Of a DNA stretch of 64,000 nucleotides, positions 12,059 to 23,600 are shown one piece after another. A program made the position numbers and the translations under genes. Each line of letters starts with the position of its first letter. The first letter of the stretch is position 1. The notes beneath the pieces are model-generated. The model saw only the letters and a program-made list of their open reading frames with translations. It had not been told where the DNA came from and made no database searches. This stretch comes from Cryptomeria japonica (Eukaryota > Streptophyta > Pinopsida > Cupressales > Cupressaceae): NCBI RefSeq assembly GCF_030272615.1, contig NC_081412.1, forward strand, positions 669,874,852 through 669,938,851, written 5' to 3'.

Positions 12059-12089
12059 GAGACAATGTCGGAATTACATTGTTTCAAAG
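12055..12089 (-). other. Stem-loop overlapping the polypurine tract
   Basis: Arms 12055-12068 and 12076-12089 pair over 14 positions with one G-T wobble and a 7-nt loop. The outer CTTTGA is shared with the stem at 35120-35156 in the related element, while the inner part of the stem differs on both sides and still pairs. Confidence 0.7.
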
Positions 12090-13079
12090 AATTAAAAAAT
12101 TCTACCCTAGTATGCCCCAACGACGCTTAGGGTGTAATGCCCCCTCGAGAGATTGTTTGTGCATTAAAGATATGAATGATCGCTTGAAAAAAAGAAGAAT
12201 GTGAGATAAAAGATAGAAGAATGGTTAGTTGATTAGAGATAGAGATAAGTTATGTGAAGATGATATTGAGATAGAATATGAGAGAATACATTGATGAAAG
12301 AATAATGTTAGAAAAGAATATAATTTAGAAAGAGATGAGGAGAAAAGAATCAACAAAATAGAAATAAGCAAATGAGATGAAATGAGAATGATTGATTCAT
12401 GAACCCGTGTCATTATTTATTGTGCCATATATATTCATCACTGAGTCTTATTATTGAACAATGGAGCTTAGCACATCAGCGTATAAGGAACTAAGATGTA
12501 AAGATATCTCATTGAAGAAACAAACACGTAGCAGACAAGGAGTGAAACCCACTAGAACAATTTCTAAAAAATACACTAGGGGTCGAGGTATGTGTGGCAT
12601 TCAATAGCTAAGTGCTCCTATCACAAACACCCGCTAGAGTAATTTTCATAGAACTTCATCGGTTCACACCACAAACAACAAACAAAGAAAAAGATAATGC
12701 CCATCATGGCTCCTCTAGTCACTTGTAGACATCCTTGAGTAGCATAGGAACATAATCTGTCGCCAAATGATAAAAGATAAAGATTGACCCAAACAAAATT
12801 CAGCAGCTATACTGACCTTGTGCCTTCGTTCTTAGATGCTTGATGTGATGGTTGATAATGTCTGATCTCAGAAAGGTGCGGACCCCATTTAAGACTGATT
12901 TGTCTAATTTTGAGTGTATCCTCTTTTGTTTATGACAAGATAATGATCACTTGATATGGATATGATATGATTGATAAGACAGTTTGATCAGTTGATTGTA
13001 GATGTTTGATTGGATAGTTGTATCCTTTGTTAACTTCGTGCGAAGCGTTTGCTGGATATCTTCTATGGTATTTGTTTCT

Positions 13080-13420
13080 TGTGAGACATTTTATTGCAAG
13101 TTCTTTTTGAAGATCTTTTTCGATGTTTTTGGTATTTTTTCAAGATATTTTTTGAATGTTTTTGGCATTTTCATGAACTTTTGCACATGTTTTTGGATTG
13201 ATTTTAGAACTCGTTTATGATTTTTAGGATTTTTTTCAGGACTTTTCTAAATGTTTTTGTTTAATTTTGATTTTTTTTTTACGTTTTTGGTATTTTAAGG
13301 ATTTTCCAATATTTGTGGATTTTATGTTTTGCAATGTTTGTGGATTTTTATGTTTTTCATTGTTTTTGAATTTTTTCAGGACTTTATATGATTTTGAATT
13401 TTTTGAGTTATACCCCTAGT
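13080..13420. repeat. T-rich degenerate repeat region
   Basis: On the plus strand, words such as ATGTTTTTGG, ATTTTTTCAGGA and GGATTTT recur at irregular spacing inside the pol-less element. Short plus-strand frames here are Phe-rich artefacts. A similar T-rich stretch occurs near 36670-36715 in the related element. Confidence 0.5.
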
Positions 13421-14586
13421 GTGCAGATCTGTATGACATGATGATCTGCAGGATGCATGTGGCGACAATGAATTTTTGACATGACCTATGTTAATGCAAT
13501 ATGCATGATGAAGATGCATTTCCCATTCAAACAAGGTTGACTGTGTTTCTTAGCATTTGTAATACACCAATTGAATTGGAGGTGCAAAAAATTTCATAGA
13601 TAAGCGGTCAATCGATCCTTAAGATCCTTTGGAAAATTCAACTTAACACACTTAGTGACTAGGATTTACAGATGGAGATGCGAAAAAATTCCCCATTGAT
13701 TCTTGAAACTTTGATCTTCTTTTGTCCATGTGTGTGTAGATGAGTTAATTCCCTCTCTTGTATTCACTAAAGATCCTTAGCATCTTATATGACTAGCTAC
13801 ATGGATTATCCTAACTTCAAAAGCATCCCAAATGGAGCCTCACTGCTAGCAAGCTTTTAGAGCTACGACGAGGTTATAGACTGAAATTTCTCAAATATTG
13901 CTCCATTGCCAGTAGGCATTCATAGCCCTGATGGTGTTACTCGTATGTTCCCATAGTCAAGATTTTTGTCGCACTTTCATGTGTGATATTTCAGTTATAT
14001 ATCATTGCCCTTTTTCCTTAAGATGAATATTCGGCATAGCTCTTATCCTTTTATTATTTTCTTGCCTTGACTTGTAAGTAATGAAACCTACTTGGGTGTG
14101 ACAATTACAATGGCGCTGAAGTAGAATTTTAGATTTTTCACTAGTCATATGATCAACTAGGTGTCTCGAATGAATTAGAGATTTATTGTGTTTGAGATAT
14201 AGCAATTGATAGATTTTTGGTTAACAAGTCTCAAAATAGTGAAATCACTACCCAACCATAAGTAAAGTGTCTTCATAGGGTAATGTTGAAAATAAATGAC
14301 CTTAGGACCTCAAAGATCTCATGCCCGAATATCTAAGAAAGGAAATGACCCTTGCTTCTCTTAAATGCAAACAGATGACCAACTTGGACAATTGCCTTGG
14401 TTTATTGATGTTGTTATATGAAAATGCAAAAACTTTGCGAATGTGATTTCTGAATATGATGTGCTTGGAAAGAAACTATATGCAATGCAGTGCTTTGAAT
14501 AAAATGGTATGCAATGTGGAAAGTAAAAGCTAAACTAACCCAGCCCTTAGGTATAATATCGTTTAAGGTGCATGTTGTTCATAGGA

Positions 14587-16435
14587 TTAGAGAGTTTTGT
14601 GTAGGTAGTTCATTGGTCTTTGTTTGAAGAGTCGGATAAAGATGTCTTTTCCAATAGGATATAAGGACTCAACTAAGTGTACATGTTTGGCATCTCCAAT
14701 GTTAATTTTGTTAGTTTTTGGATTTTGTGGATCATCATAGGGAAATCTATCTCTAGAACCCCTAAATTCAGCTATAGCCTTATCATTTTCAAAGAAATCC
14801 AACTATGGTAGGTTCTCTTGCCCCTAGTCTATCAAGTGTACGTGAATGAGGAAAATTGATTTTGGTTTTGAAATTATGACATGAGCGAGTGTTATGCCTA
14901 TTTTTATTGATGCAATTGAAGAGTATAATGAAGCCAGCCAGGTGTTGATCTCATTATTTGGTGCCATGTTTGTTTCTGTCGCCACTTTGGCATGTGATGA
15001 TAACTCACATACAATTGTTGACAAGTTTCTCTGTGTAGTATGATATGGATTGGTGATTTCATTGATAAGGGGTCCATGAACAACTTGTGTAGAGGGATTG
15101 GGATCACTAGGAGAAATGGTAAGTTTGTTTGAGAGGGAATATTGTGAAGAACATGGAGGATTATGACATGGAGATAAAGGGACGGAGGAACCTTGATCAG
15201 GATTTGGAGAAATAATGGGATCTTGTTTAGGACATGAAGGTAAAGGTATGATTTGATCTTGGTTTGTAAAGGAATTATTAGGAAGGATAGAAGGGATGTT
15301 CTGATCTTGCTTAGGAGGTGGATGTTGGATGGGACTTGAAAGGACACTTTGTTCTTGAGATGGAAGGGTGTCATTATGAATAGAATAGAAAAGAGTGAGG
15401 GGATCATCATAAGATTCTTTATCGGTGGGATCTTGATCAAAAATTGGGTAGGATGGAAGTGGTTGTTCTTGATCTTTATTTGTTTCAGGACTCATTCCTT
15501 CTGACTTTGGATTATCATCTTGAAATGGGGAATAAGTTTGGAAATGCATGGGAGATTATTGGAATGTTTAAACATTTTCACCCGATGAAGAAGGATTTTG
15601 AATGAGATCCTCTAAATCATGACTTGAATTAGATTGGATTTGTATGATAGATAGCCATTGGGAGGTTGTGTTATTAGATAGAGATGTTATGGATTGGTCT
15701 TGTGTGACTTCAGGGGATGATGAAATGGTGGATAGATATGGTTTATTTGGGATTTGGTTGAAAGGGATTTGATTTTAGTTAAAAGGAGTATGATTTTGGG
15801 TGAAAGATATTTGATTTTGGTTGACTGAATTTTTATTTGGACTTTGGTTGAAAGGGGTTTGATTTTGGTTGAAAGAGGTTTGAATATTGGGTTGGTGTTA
15901 ATTTTGATTTGGACTTTGGTTGAAAGGGGTTTGATTTTGGTTGAAAGAGGTTTGAATATTGGGTTGGTGTTAATTTTGATTTGGACTTTGGTTGAATGGG
16001 GTTTGAATATTGGGTTGGTGTGAATTTTGATTTGGACTTTGGTTGAATGGGGTTTGATTTTGGTTGAAAGGGGTTTGATTGTTGGGTTGATATGATTGGT
16101 ATGATTGATATAGTGGGTTGAAAGAAAAACAAGGTTTACATGACTAATGTTGGTTGAACTAAGGTAGGAACGATTTTGTTGAAAAATGAAGGTTGGCATA
16201 TCTGGATGGTCTCACAAGAAGAAGAAGGTTGGTCTGATACTAATTCCCTTGAGGTCATCACTTCTCTGATAATGTTTTCTAACCAACCCCTATGCTTGTT
16301 AGGACTTTTCATGTCTATCACTTGTTGTTACAAAGTATTGATTTGTTGAGCTAAGGTTTCTATGGATGGTGATGAAATAGGAATGGAAGGGATGAATCCT
16401 CCACCTTCTCTACGAAATGTATAATGCCAATCCAT
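14587..16435 (-). pseudogene. Gln/Asn/Pro-rich protein of the pol-less LTR element
   Basis: Starts at ATG 16435-16433 (MDWHYTFRREGGGF). About 100 residues follow with heptad-like Leu/Ile and KHRGWLENIIREV, broken by one TAA. After a frame change near 16140 the frame reads on to 14587. Segments: FNQNQTPFNQSPNQN-type repeats (about 16090-15780, 72-bp period), a Ser/Pro/Gln-rich middle (15549-14824), and a distinct C-terminal block at about 14820-14600 (DFFENDKAIAEFRGSRDRFP, then IGDAKHVHLVESLYPIGKD). Two TAG codons before that block fit lost Trp codons. Total about 615 residues if continuous. It occupies the place of gag but lacks a zinc knuckle or any domain I recognise. The frame-preserving repeat length supports real coding. 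Function unknown. Confidence 0.55.
15842..16080 (-). repeat. In-frame 72-bp coding repeats
   Basis: The word TGAATATTGG starts at 15881, 15953 and 16004, spacings of 72 and 51 bp, both multiples of three. Each unit encodes about 24 residues rich in Asn, Gln and Pro. The shorter spacing looks like a unit missing 21 bp. Confidence 0.8.
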
Positions 16436-17739
16436 GATGTTTTATTGATTAGTTTTGACCTAGGATCACAACATGTAAGATGTTTTCTCCATTTCTCTGA
16501 ATGTGACAATGTTTGATTGAACTTGACCAACTTTTTTGAGTTGAGGTTGAGTTTGATCGATTCTCTGATTGTGTTTTGGATGTTTGGGGTATGACTTTCT
16601 AGGATGATTATGAAAATGACGATGGTCTAAGACAAACATATATGAGGTCTAGATAAGGACTTATATGAGGACGTAAATAGAGATTATGCAAGGACTTAGG
16701 ATGATTGTAAGGACTATGAAAGGACACAGGAAGATAGTAAGGATGTAAATGAGGACTATGCAAGGACTTCCTATGGTCACAAGTGTATAAACCTTTGAGT
16801 TTTGATGTTTCAAAAATGGACTTTGTTTTCAGTAATTCTGTGTGTAGGACAAGTTTTATGGTTTTCCAAGTCTGAGAAAAATTGTTTGGAGGTAAATATA
16901 GCTGATTGAACTAGTTTTTTAAATAATCTCAGAGAATTCAGAGATGCGCATGATAGGGCCTGAAATAGCCCAAAAGATTGACTCAATACTGGTCTGATAC
17001 AATGATACATATAAAGACACATAAGACAAGCTTAGGCTGGAAATTGGACACCATTCAAATGAGGCCCTTACGAAATATCAAAACAAAATGAACAGATAGA
17101 GAGTTTGGTAGCACTAGCTCCACTCCATGACACACACTTCTCGGGCATGCCAGTCTCTCTTACCCTGAAGATCCGAAGATCTTATAACTGAGGTATTTAT
17201 GTATCATAAGTCAAGGTACATGAAGGGTATCTATGGGCTATGATCCGCACTCCCAGAATCATTGAATGTAGGGTTTTGGGCTACTAAGTTGGTTCTTATT
17301 GTAAAATTTTGAGGGGTCCTGATCCAACAATGAATTCTTAGAGCAAGCCACTTTAGACTTTATTTGAGCTTATCGGTGCAAGGAAGGTCCCCACATACAT
17401 CAAATTCACTCAACACTCTAGTCGCCTAAGCAGTATGTTTATATAGCGGCTCGAAAAACCTGCTCGAGAGTACGTACGTTGGGAGAGGTGATATCCCCAA
17501 TGCATCCCAATTTGAAGTACCTTTGTGGGGTGATGAAATCCTCAGTCAAAAATACCCCTCTCTATGAGAAATAAAATAAAATTGAGTGTCGTTGTCACCT
17601 CCTTCCTTTCTCCCAAGACCCTGAAGGCAGGTGGAAAGTTAGTTAATGCAATAGTAGGTCCACCCCAAACACGATAAAAGTTTTTTCTCTTAAGAAAATC
17701 AAATGTGATTTAATCTATAAGCAACTTGATTCAAGTTCA

Positions 17740-18075
17740 TTCTAAAGCCCAAATTGAGGTGTTGAATCTGCATGTGCATGTCAATTTTAAACACCAAACT
17801 AAAATGTGAAGGCATGCATGTCAATTTTAACCATTATTGATTTTAAGCCCAAACTGAAGTGTTATACATGCATGTCAATTTTAACCAATGTTAATTTTAA
17901 GCCCAAATTGAAGTGTTAGTGCATGAGTGCAATTAATCTAATACTAATCCGATCCTTTTTGTAAATTTGCCATGCATGTCAATTTTAGCCAACGTTGATT
18001 TTAAGCCCAAACTGAAGTGTGAGAGTATGAGTGCAATTAATCTAATACTAATCTGATCCTTTCTGTAAATTCACC
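17740..18075. repeat. Irregular tandem repeats in the element leader
   Basis: Modules built on GCCCAAACTGAAGTGT, CATGCATGTCAATTTTA and GTGCAATTAATCTAATACTA recur three to four times with variable spacing (roughly 70-130 bp). They lie in the 5' untranslated part of the minus-strand element. No coding capacity is apparent. Confidence 0.75.
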
Positions 18076-18303
18076 ACAAGATGCAAATAGATGATTAGTA
18101 GTCAAATTAAATCAATAGAAAATAGAGAACCCAAAATTGACAGAAACGAATGTGTGACCCTGAATAGGCGATTGCGTAATTCTATTAGATTGATTGCGTG
18201 ATCTTGACAGAGTGATTGCATGATCCTAACAAGTCAATTACATGGTGATAACAAGGCAATTGTGTGACACACATGCAGATAACACAAAAAAATAAAATTA
18301 AAA

Positions 18304-18558
18304 CTAAATTTGATCAGAAACCTGCAAAATAGATTGTGATGCCCTAGCTAGATCTCTCATCATCCATTCAATGTTAACCAAATCATATTTCACCCGATAT
18401 GAGAGAACTAAGTTGTTGTATTTGTCGATGGTTGGTTGGTCTTCCCAATCTTGTATCTTCTTTTCTACTTTGAGAATTCTCTAATAGCTTCTGGCCTGCC
18501 TTCTTTGTTCCTTTGTCCTTTTGGCACTTGAAATCCTGAATTGTACCTTACATGCCAT
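18304..18558 (-). CDS. Possible small leader ORF, unknown
   Basis: From ATG 18558-18556 to TAG 18306-18304 a frame of 84 codons is open except for one TAG, where Gln would fit. It reads MACKVQFRISSAKRTKEQRR, then charged residues, then KYNNLVLSYRVKYDLVNIEW and a final ARASQSILQ before VSDQI. The composition looks protein-like and helical, unlike the AT-rich flanks. It lies about 600 bp inside the 5' LTR of the pol-less element, upstream of the main frame, so it may be a first coding exon (CAG/GTTTCT near its end resembles a splice donor) or a leader peptide. I do not recognise it. Confidence 0.35.
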
Positions 18559-18724
18559 AAACTGTTATAAAAAAACATGCAATAGAAATAATTTGTTTCC
18601 AGATTTACTTAATTTCATGGAGAATTGCACATATCAAAGAACATAAAGGAAATAAGAATAAAAATATCAGAACAACAATTTTCCTAACAAATGCATAATA
18701 ATCTCAGAGCGAATGTACGATGCT

Positions 18725-18800
18725 AAGAGGTCGATTGCGTGAACCTGAAAGGTCGATTGCGTGACCCTGAAAGGTCGATTACATAGTTATGTCTATGTGA
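18725..18800. repeat. About 21-bp tandem repeat
   Basis: The phrase AGGTCGATTGCGTGA with a CCTGAA spacer is repeated about three times. Related but more diverged copies (GATTGCGTGATC, GATTGCATGATCC) lie at 18130-18260. Both blocks fall in the leader of the minus-strand pol-less element. Confidence 0.75.
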
Positions 18801-19152
18801 TTGTGTAATGATGCAACTGCGAATGTGTGACAAAGAGATCCTTTTTCAAAATCTGTGCAAACCTGCAAAAAAGGACAAAATCCATACGATCTGCAAAAAT
18901 AATAGAAAACAAAGAAGGTTAATTAGTTGTTTTTCACATCGGGTTCACCAAAATGAAAGCATGTAAAATTCATTTTTAAAATATCAATTAGAAGTAAAGG
19001 GAAATCATGAATCCCTATCTAATCAAAGAATTCAAACAAATAGGCAATGAAATAACACCGAAGCAAGAAATAGGAATTATAAATTAAATCAATCAAAACT
19101 TCCTATTCCATGATTGTGTATAACTTCCATTGCTCTTCTATTCTCTATGGTA

Positions 19153-20198
19153 TGGTGGCTCTCAAATATTGCGTTGGCAACCTACAATTGACACAAAGAT
19201 TCAAAGTTCGCGATTTAGAGGAATTGTGAAGGATTGAATGCTCAATTTATAGATTTTTGGAGAAGATTGATTGAAAGGTGGAACATATTGATCAAGAGGT
19301 GGAACTTGGGTGAGCTCACATGTTGATTGATAGTTGAACTACTGATTTAGAGGTGGAACAGAGTAGATTGAATAGATTAATTGAGTCAACCGATTGAGAA
19401 AAAGCTAACTGAAGGAAGAAAAAGGATGATTGGAGGAAAATAAATTAAGAAGATGTCAAAGAAAGCTTTATTTAGAAAAATCTAACTAAAAGATGGAAAT
19501 AGAGATTGAAGAGATAATTAATTTAATTAACTAATTGATTGAATTAATTAATTTAGCATGTGCTTGCACTTTAACTTAGATTTTCAATTTAATCTTTGCA
19601 TGAGATTTTAATTCAAATAATTGAATTTATTCAATTCAATTTAGTATTTGATTATATTTAGAACTTGACTTTGATTTTCAATTTGATTTTTGAAATCATG
19701 CACATGTATTTGAATTGGAAGAATTAATTAAATGAAATTAGAATTTGAAGAACTAAAAGAATTAATTAGTTAATTAAATTATTTAAAGAAACTATTTAAT
19801 TATTTTAGAAATGGACTTTAATTAAATAATAAAGATTATTTGAATTGAAGGATTAAATCACAATTAATTAAATAACATTTAATTAATATTTAGAAAAGGG
19901 TTAATGATTAGATGATTAGAGATAAAAATTAAAAATTAATTTATTTAAATAATAAAGATTATTTAAATTGGGGAATAAATCAGAATTAATTAAATAATAA
20001 ATATTTAATTAACATTAGAAAATGGTTAAGATGATTAAATGATGATAGAATAGGAAATAGAAATAATTAGTAAGATGATGAGGAAATATGAAATTAGAAG
20101 AAGAAGATTAATTAACTTAATTAAATAATTAAGGAATTATTTAAACAATTAGAGGAAGAATTAGTACATGATCAATGAGACATTTTTAGGTGTCTACA
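19153..20198 (-). repeat. 5' LTR of the pol-less element
   Basis: Full-length partner of 10997-12045. In the minus orientation it carries U3 (AT-rich), a TATA box (RC of 19245-19252, CTATAAAT) and a short R-U5 ending GAGCCACCA. The following bases TACCATAGAGAATAG are at best a degenerate primer site. Confidence 0.85.
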
Positions 20199-20446
20199 CT
20201 ACATATTGTTATAAGTGAAAGAAAATGCAACAATAGGGAAATAGTAGAGTGTATGCACTTTGATTTATAGAAATGCACATAGCTAGACGTGATCAAACAT
20301 ATATAATATATTCTACTTTAGCTTTGTTGTTGATATTTAATGTTTCTTAGTTTAATCTCTAGCACATTTTATATTTTATTTTAAAAAAAATATTAAATTG
20401 TTATGTTATCAAATATATGTATTATAAGTCAATTAAAGAAATTTAT
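20199..20446. other. AT-rich spacer
   Basis: A short stretch between the right LTR and the LINE duplication. No gene or repeat recognised. Confidence 0.5.
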
Positions 20447-20460
20447 ATATTGTAAATTAA
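20447..20460. repeat. Target-site duplication, LINE at 20461-26528 (3' side)
   Basis: ATATTGTAAATTAA is found exactly here and at 26529-26542. It is followed at once by the T-rich complement of the LINE poly(A) tail. Confidence 0.9.
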
Positions 20461-20689
20461 TTTTTTATTTTTTTTGAATAAAGGGGTAAAAAATTTATTA
20501 ATAATTAGAAACAAGCATTACATAAGAAGCCTAGAGATGTCGGGAACCAAGAAAGAACTACAAGCAAATAAAGTCATCATCCAACTTCATAATTATCCAT
20601 ATCCTCAGCAAGGATCCTATGAAAATCTTGACAGTAATCCTAGGAAAGATACCCCCAACCCTCAACTTTCCATTAATCACCATGTTATG

Positions 20690-23600
20690 AAGCCCACTTA
20701 GCCAAACAATCAACCACTCTATTCCATTCATGAGGAATGTGGATGAAAGACACCTTATCCATCATGGCACTAATCTGCAAAATCTAGTGAATAATCCCTT
20801 CTAGCTACCAATTATTCCCAACCACCTTCTACTCAATTAACAGATTAACAATAATGTATGAGTCCGATTTGCATATAGCCTTACGCCACCCCAATGCATA
20901 AGCTCGCTCTAGGGCATATAGAATTCCTAATCCCTGCATATAATTATTAGCCTATTGTTCTTTGTGCACTAGGAAGAAGAAAACAACATCCCCCAAACGG
21001 TCCCTACCAACACCTCCAATCCCAGGAGAACCCAGATTACCTCGACAGGAGCCATTTGTGTTGCTCTTTAAGAAATCATCTTGGGGTGGCAACCATCTTC
21101 CCACCCTTTGAACCTTCTTCATAGCATGTTTGCCTCTCCTGACACAAGAAGAAACATGAGACAACTGAACTACAAACCCATCCTACTCATAATTTCAGCC
21201 TCTCCTCTATCCAGAGGAAAATTCACCTCACATTTAACTTCTACCGTCTCCTAGATCATTCCTATTATTCTATACCACACTTGCTGAACTATCAACCTAA
21301 CTTCCTAAAAAATCCTCTGATTCCTCTCTAACTAGATTTGCCAAAGTATGAAAATGGGACCTATGTGCCACACAATCTGGAGAAAAGAGGACAAAGAAGG
21401 AGGCTTACCCATACTGCTCCAAAAATCCACCAAAGAATCCGCATGAATACAAGGATGTTTCCACACCCCCCACTAGTAATGCCAGATATGCATTGAGAAG
21501 GGACATTTGAAGAACAAGTGTGAAGAAACCTCCTCCCAATTACCACACAAAACACAAATGGAGGGACCATGAAACCCACGCTTGCGAATATTGTCCCAGG
21601 TCAAACATCTATTCAAAGCCAAAGTCCAAGAAAAGTAATTGCACTTCAGCTAAGAGAATTTATTCTAGACATATTTCCACTAGTGTACTTCCTTCCCCTC
21701 CAATCTACGAGTAAACAGCTCTTGGTATCCACTAGCAACAGTAAAAATACCATTAGGATTTGGGGACCATGCAATTTTATCCCTATCCTTGAGGTGGCTA
21801 CAATGTCTACTAGCCAAGCTGCCATGAAGCTCAGCGCAGTCTTCCTCCATACCAACAAATAGCCATTCATTAGGCACCTTCCACCGTACCATCTCTAATT
21901 TCCCACACCTATAGATAGATTTAAAGTCACTCACTCTAGACCAACCTGCCTCAAGGAACCTCTAGAAGAGATTCATTAAATTAGGAAAATGATTAATAAT
22001 GGAAGGGTAGCCATCCCAGGAATCCAACTAAAAAGGCACCTCTTCCCCCCTCTTATAGATCCAAAATAGACCTTCCTTTATCAATGCAACCCCCTTCTTA
22101 AGTGTGCTCCAAATCATGGAACCATTCCCCACAAGTGGATATCTTAGGATTTTCTCCTTCAGAATCCTTTGCATATAATTGTAACAGAAAATTCTAGCCC
22201 AGCTTCATAACCGTTCCACACACCACCTCCAATACAACTTTGCCACCAAAGCCACTCCAAATAATGTAGATTGCCTTAAGCCAATCCCGCCCAACTATTT
22301 TGGGTAACATACCAAGTCCCACTTGAGAAGACACGATTTAGAGGAGGACGAGTTGCCTGGTCATAAAAATTGTCTTGCCAAGGAATCCAATTCCTTCACA
22401 AACCACATTGGTGCCACATGAAGTATACACTTGTAAATTGAGAGAGCTTGAACCGCCAACTTGATCAATTGAACCCACCCAACGAAGGATAACCGTTTGT
22501 GCATCCAATGTTTAACCTTCATGCAAAATTTATCCAAAATACATTGCCATGATTCTCTGAGACGATTGCAGACAGAGATAGGAATACCCAAGTAAGTCAA
22601 AGGAAGAGATCCAACTTAGAATCTCAAGATGTGAGCAATCCTCAACGGAATAGGCCCTGGTGTATTGAAGAAGAAGATAGAAGATTTATCTCCATTGATC
22701 AATTGGCTAGAAGCAACAAGATAGACATCCAAGACTTTATGAAAATTTATAGATTCTCTAATCCTAGTCAATCCCATCAGGGCCATATCATCCACAAAAT
22801 GCAAGTGAGACTGCGGAGATATATCATTACCCCATCTCCAACAATTAATAATTCCCATCCCCACATTGTATAGGGAAAGAGGGTCCCCCTGTCGAAGACC
22901 CCTAGAAGCACCAAACAACTCAGTATGATCTCCATTGATTAGCACAAAGAATGAGGTAGACAAAACACAACTCATCACCCATTGGATCCATTCAACAATA
23001 AAACCAAAGGCCCTAAGGATCTTTTGAAGGAAGGACCATCAAACTCTATCATAAGCCTTTGCCATGTCCATCTTGATAAACATAGATTTTTCTTTAGAAG
23101 TAGCCATAGAGTGAATGGTTTTAGTAGCAATGACCACTCCATCCAAGATATGATGACCCTCTACAAAACCACTTTGTTCTTCAAAAATGAGACCCCGAAG
23201 ACATTTCTTTAGACTTTCCACTATTAGCTTAGAGATTATCTTGTAAATCACATTACAGGGAGATATAGGACATAATTGACTTAATCGATCAACCCCATCA
23301 CACTTGGGGATGAGAGAAATTAAAGTCATGTTCAAAGCCCGAAGCATCTATTTATTCCTTTGGGAATCTTGGACCACCTCCAATAAATCCTATTTGATAA
23401 TATCCCAGAATTCTTGATAGAATTCAATCAGAAACCTATCCGGTCCAGAAGCTTTCCTCTTCTTCATAAGGAAAACAATCCTCCCAAGTTCGTCCAACAA
23501 AATAGGACCCATAAGATGCTCATTCATCTCCCAAGTAACTAAAGAAGGAATACAGACAAGAACATGAGCTCCCTCTTCAAAGTCCGCCTAAGAATCCTCA

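Larger units (their letters stand above)
10997..20198 (-). mobile_element. Pol-less LTR retrotransposon (LARD-like), complete
   Basis: Two direct repeats of 1049 bp (10997-12045) and 1046 bp (19153-20198), both with TG...CA ends on the plus strand, flank a 7.1-kb internal region. Orientation is minus: a purine tract (RC of 12046-12058) lies immediately upstream of the left repeat, a TATA box (CTATAAAT) sits near the end of each LTR on that strand, and the coding frames are on it. I find no protease, integrase or reverse transcriptase, so it is probably non-autonomous. The primer site below 19152 is not a clean match to the usual TGGTATCAGAG. The 5-bp flanks (GATCA left, CTACA right) do not match. 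LTR divergence looks low where I compared them. Confidence 0.8.

Noticed and set aside
10997-20198. Plus-strand orientation of the pol-less element
   Set aside because: No primer site follows the left LTR on the plus strand and no purine tract precedes the right LTR. Polypurine tract, TATA boxes and coding frames all agree on the minus strand.
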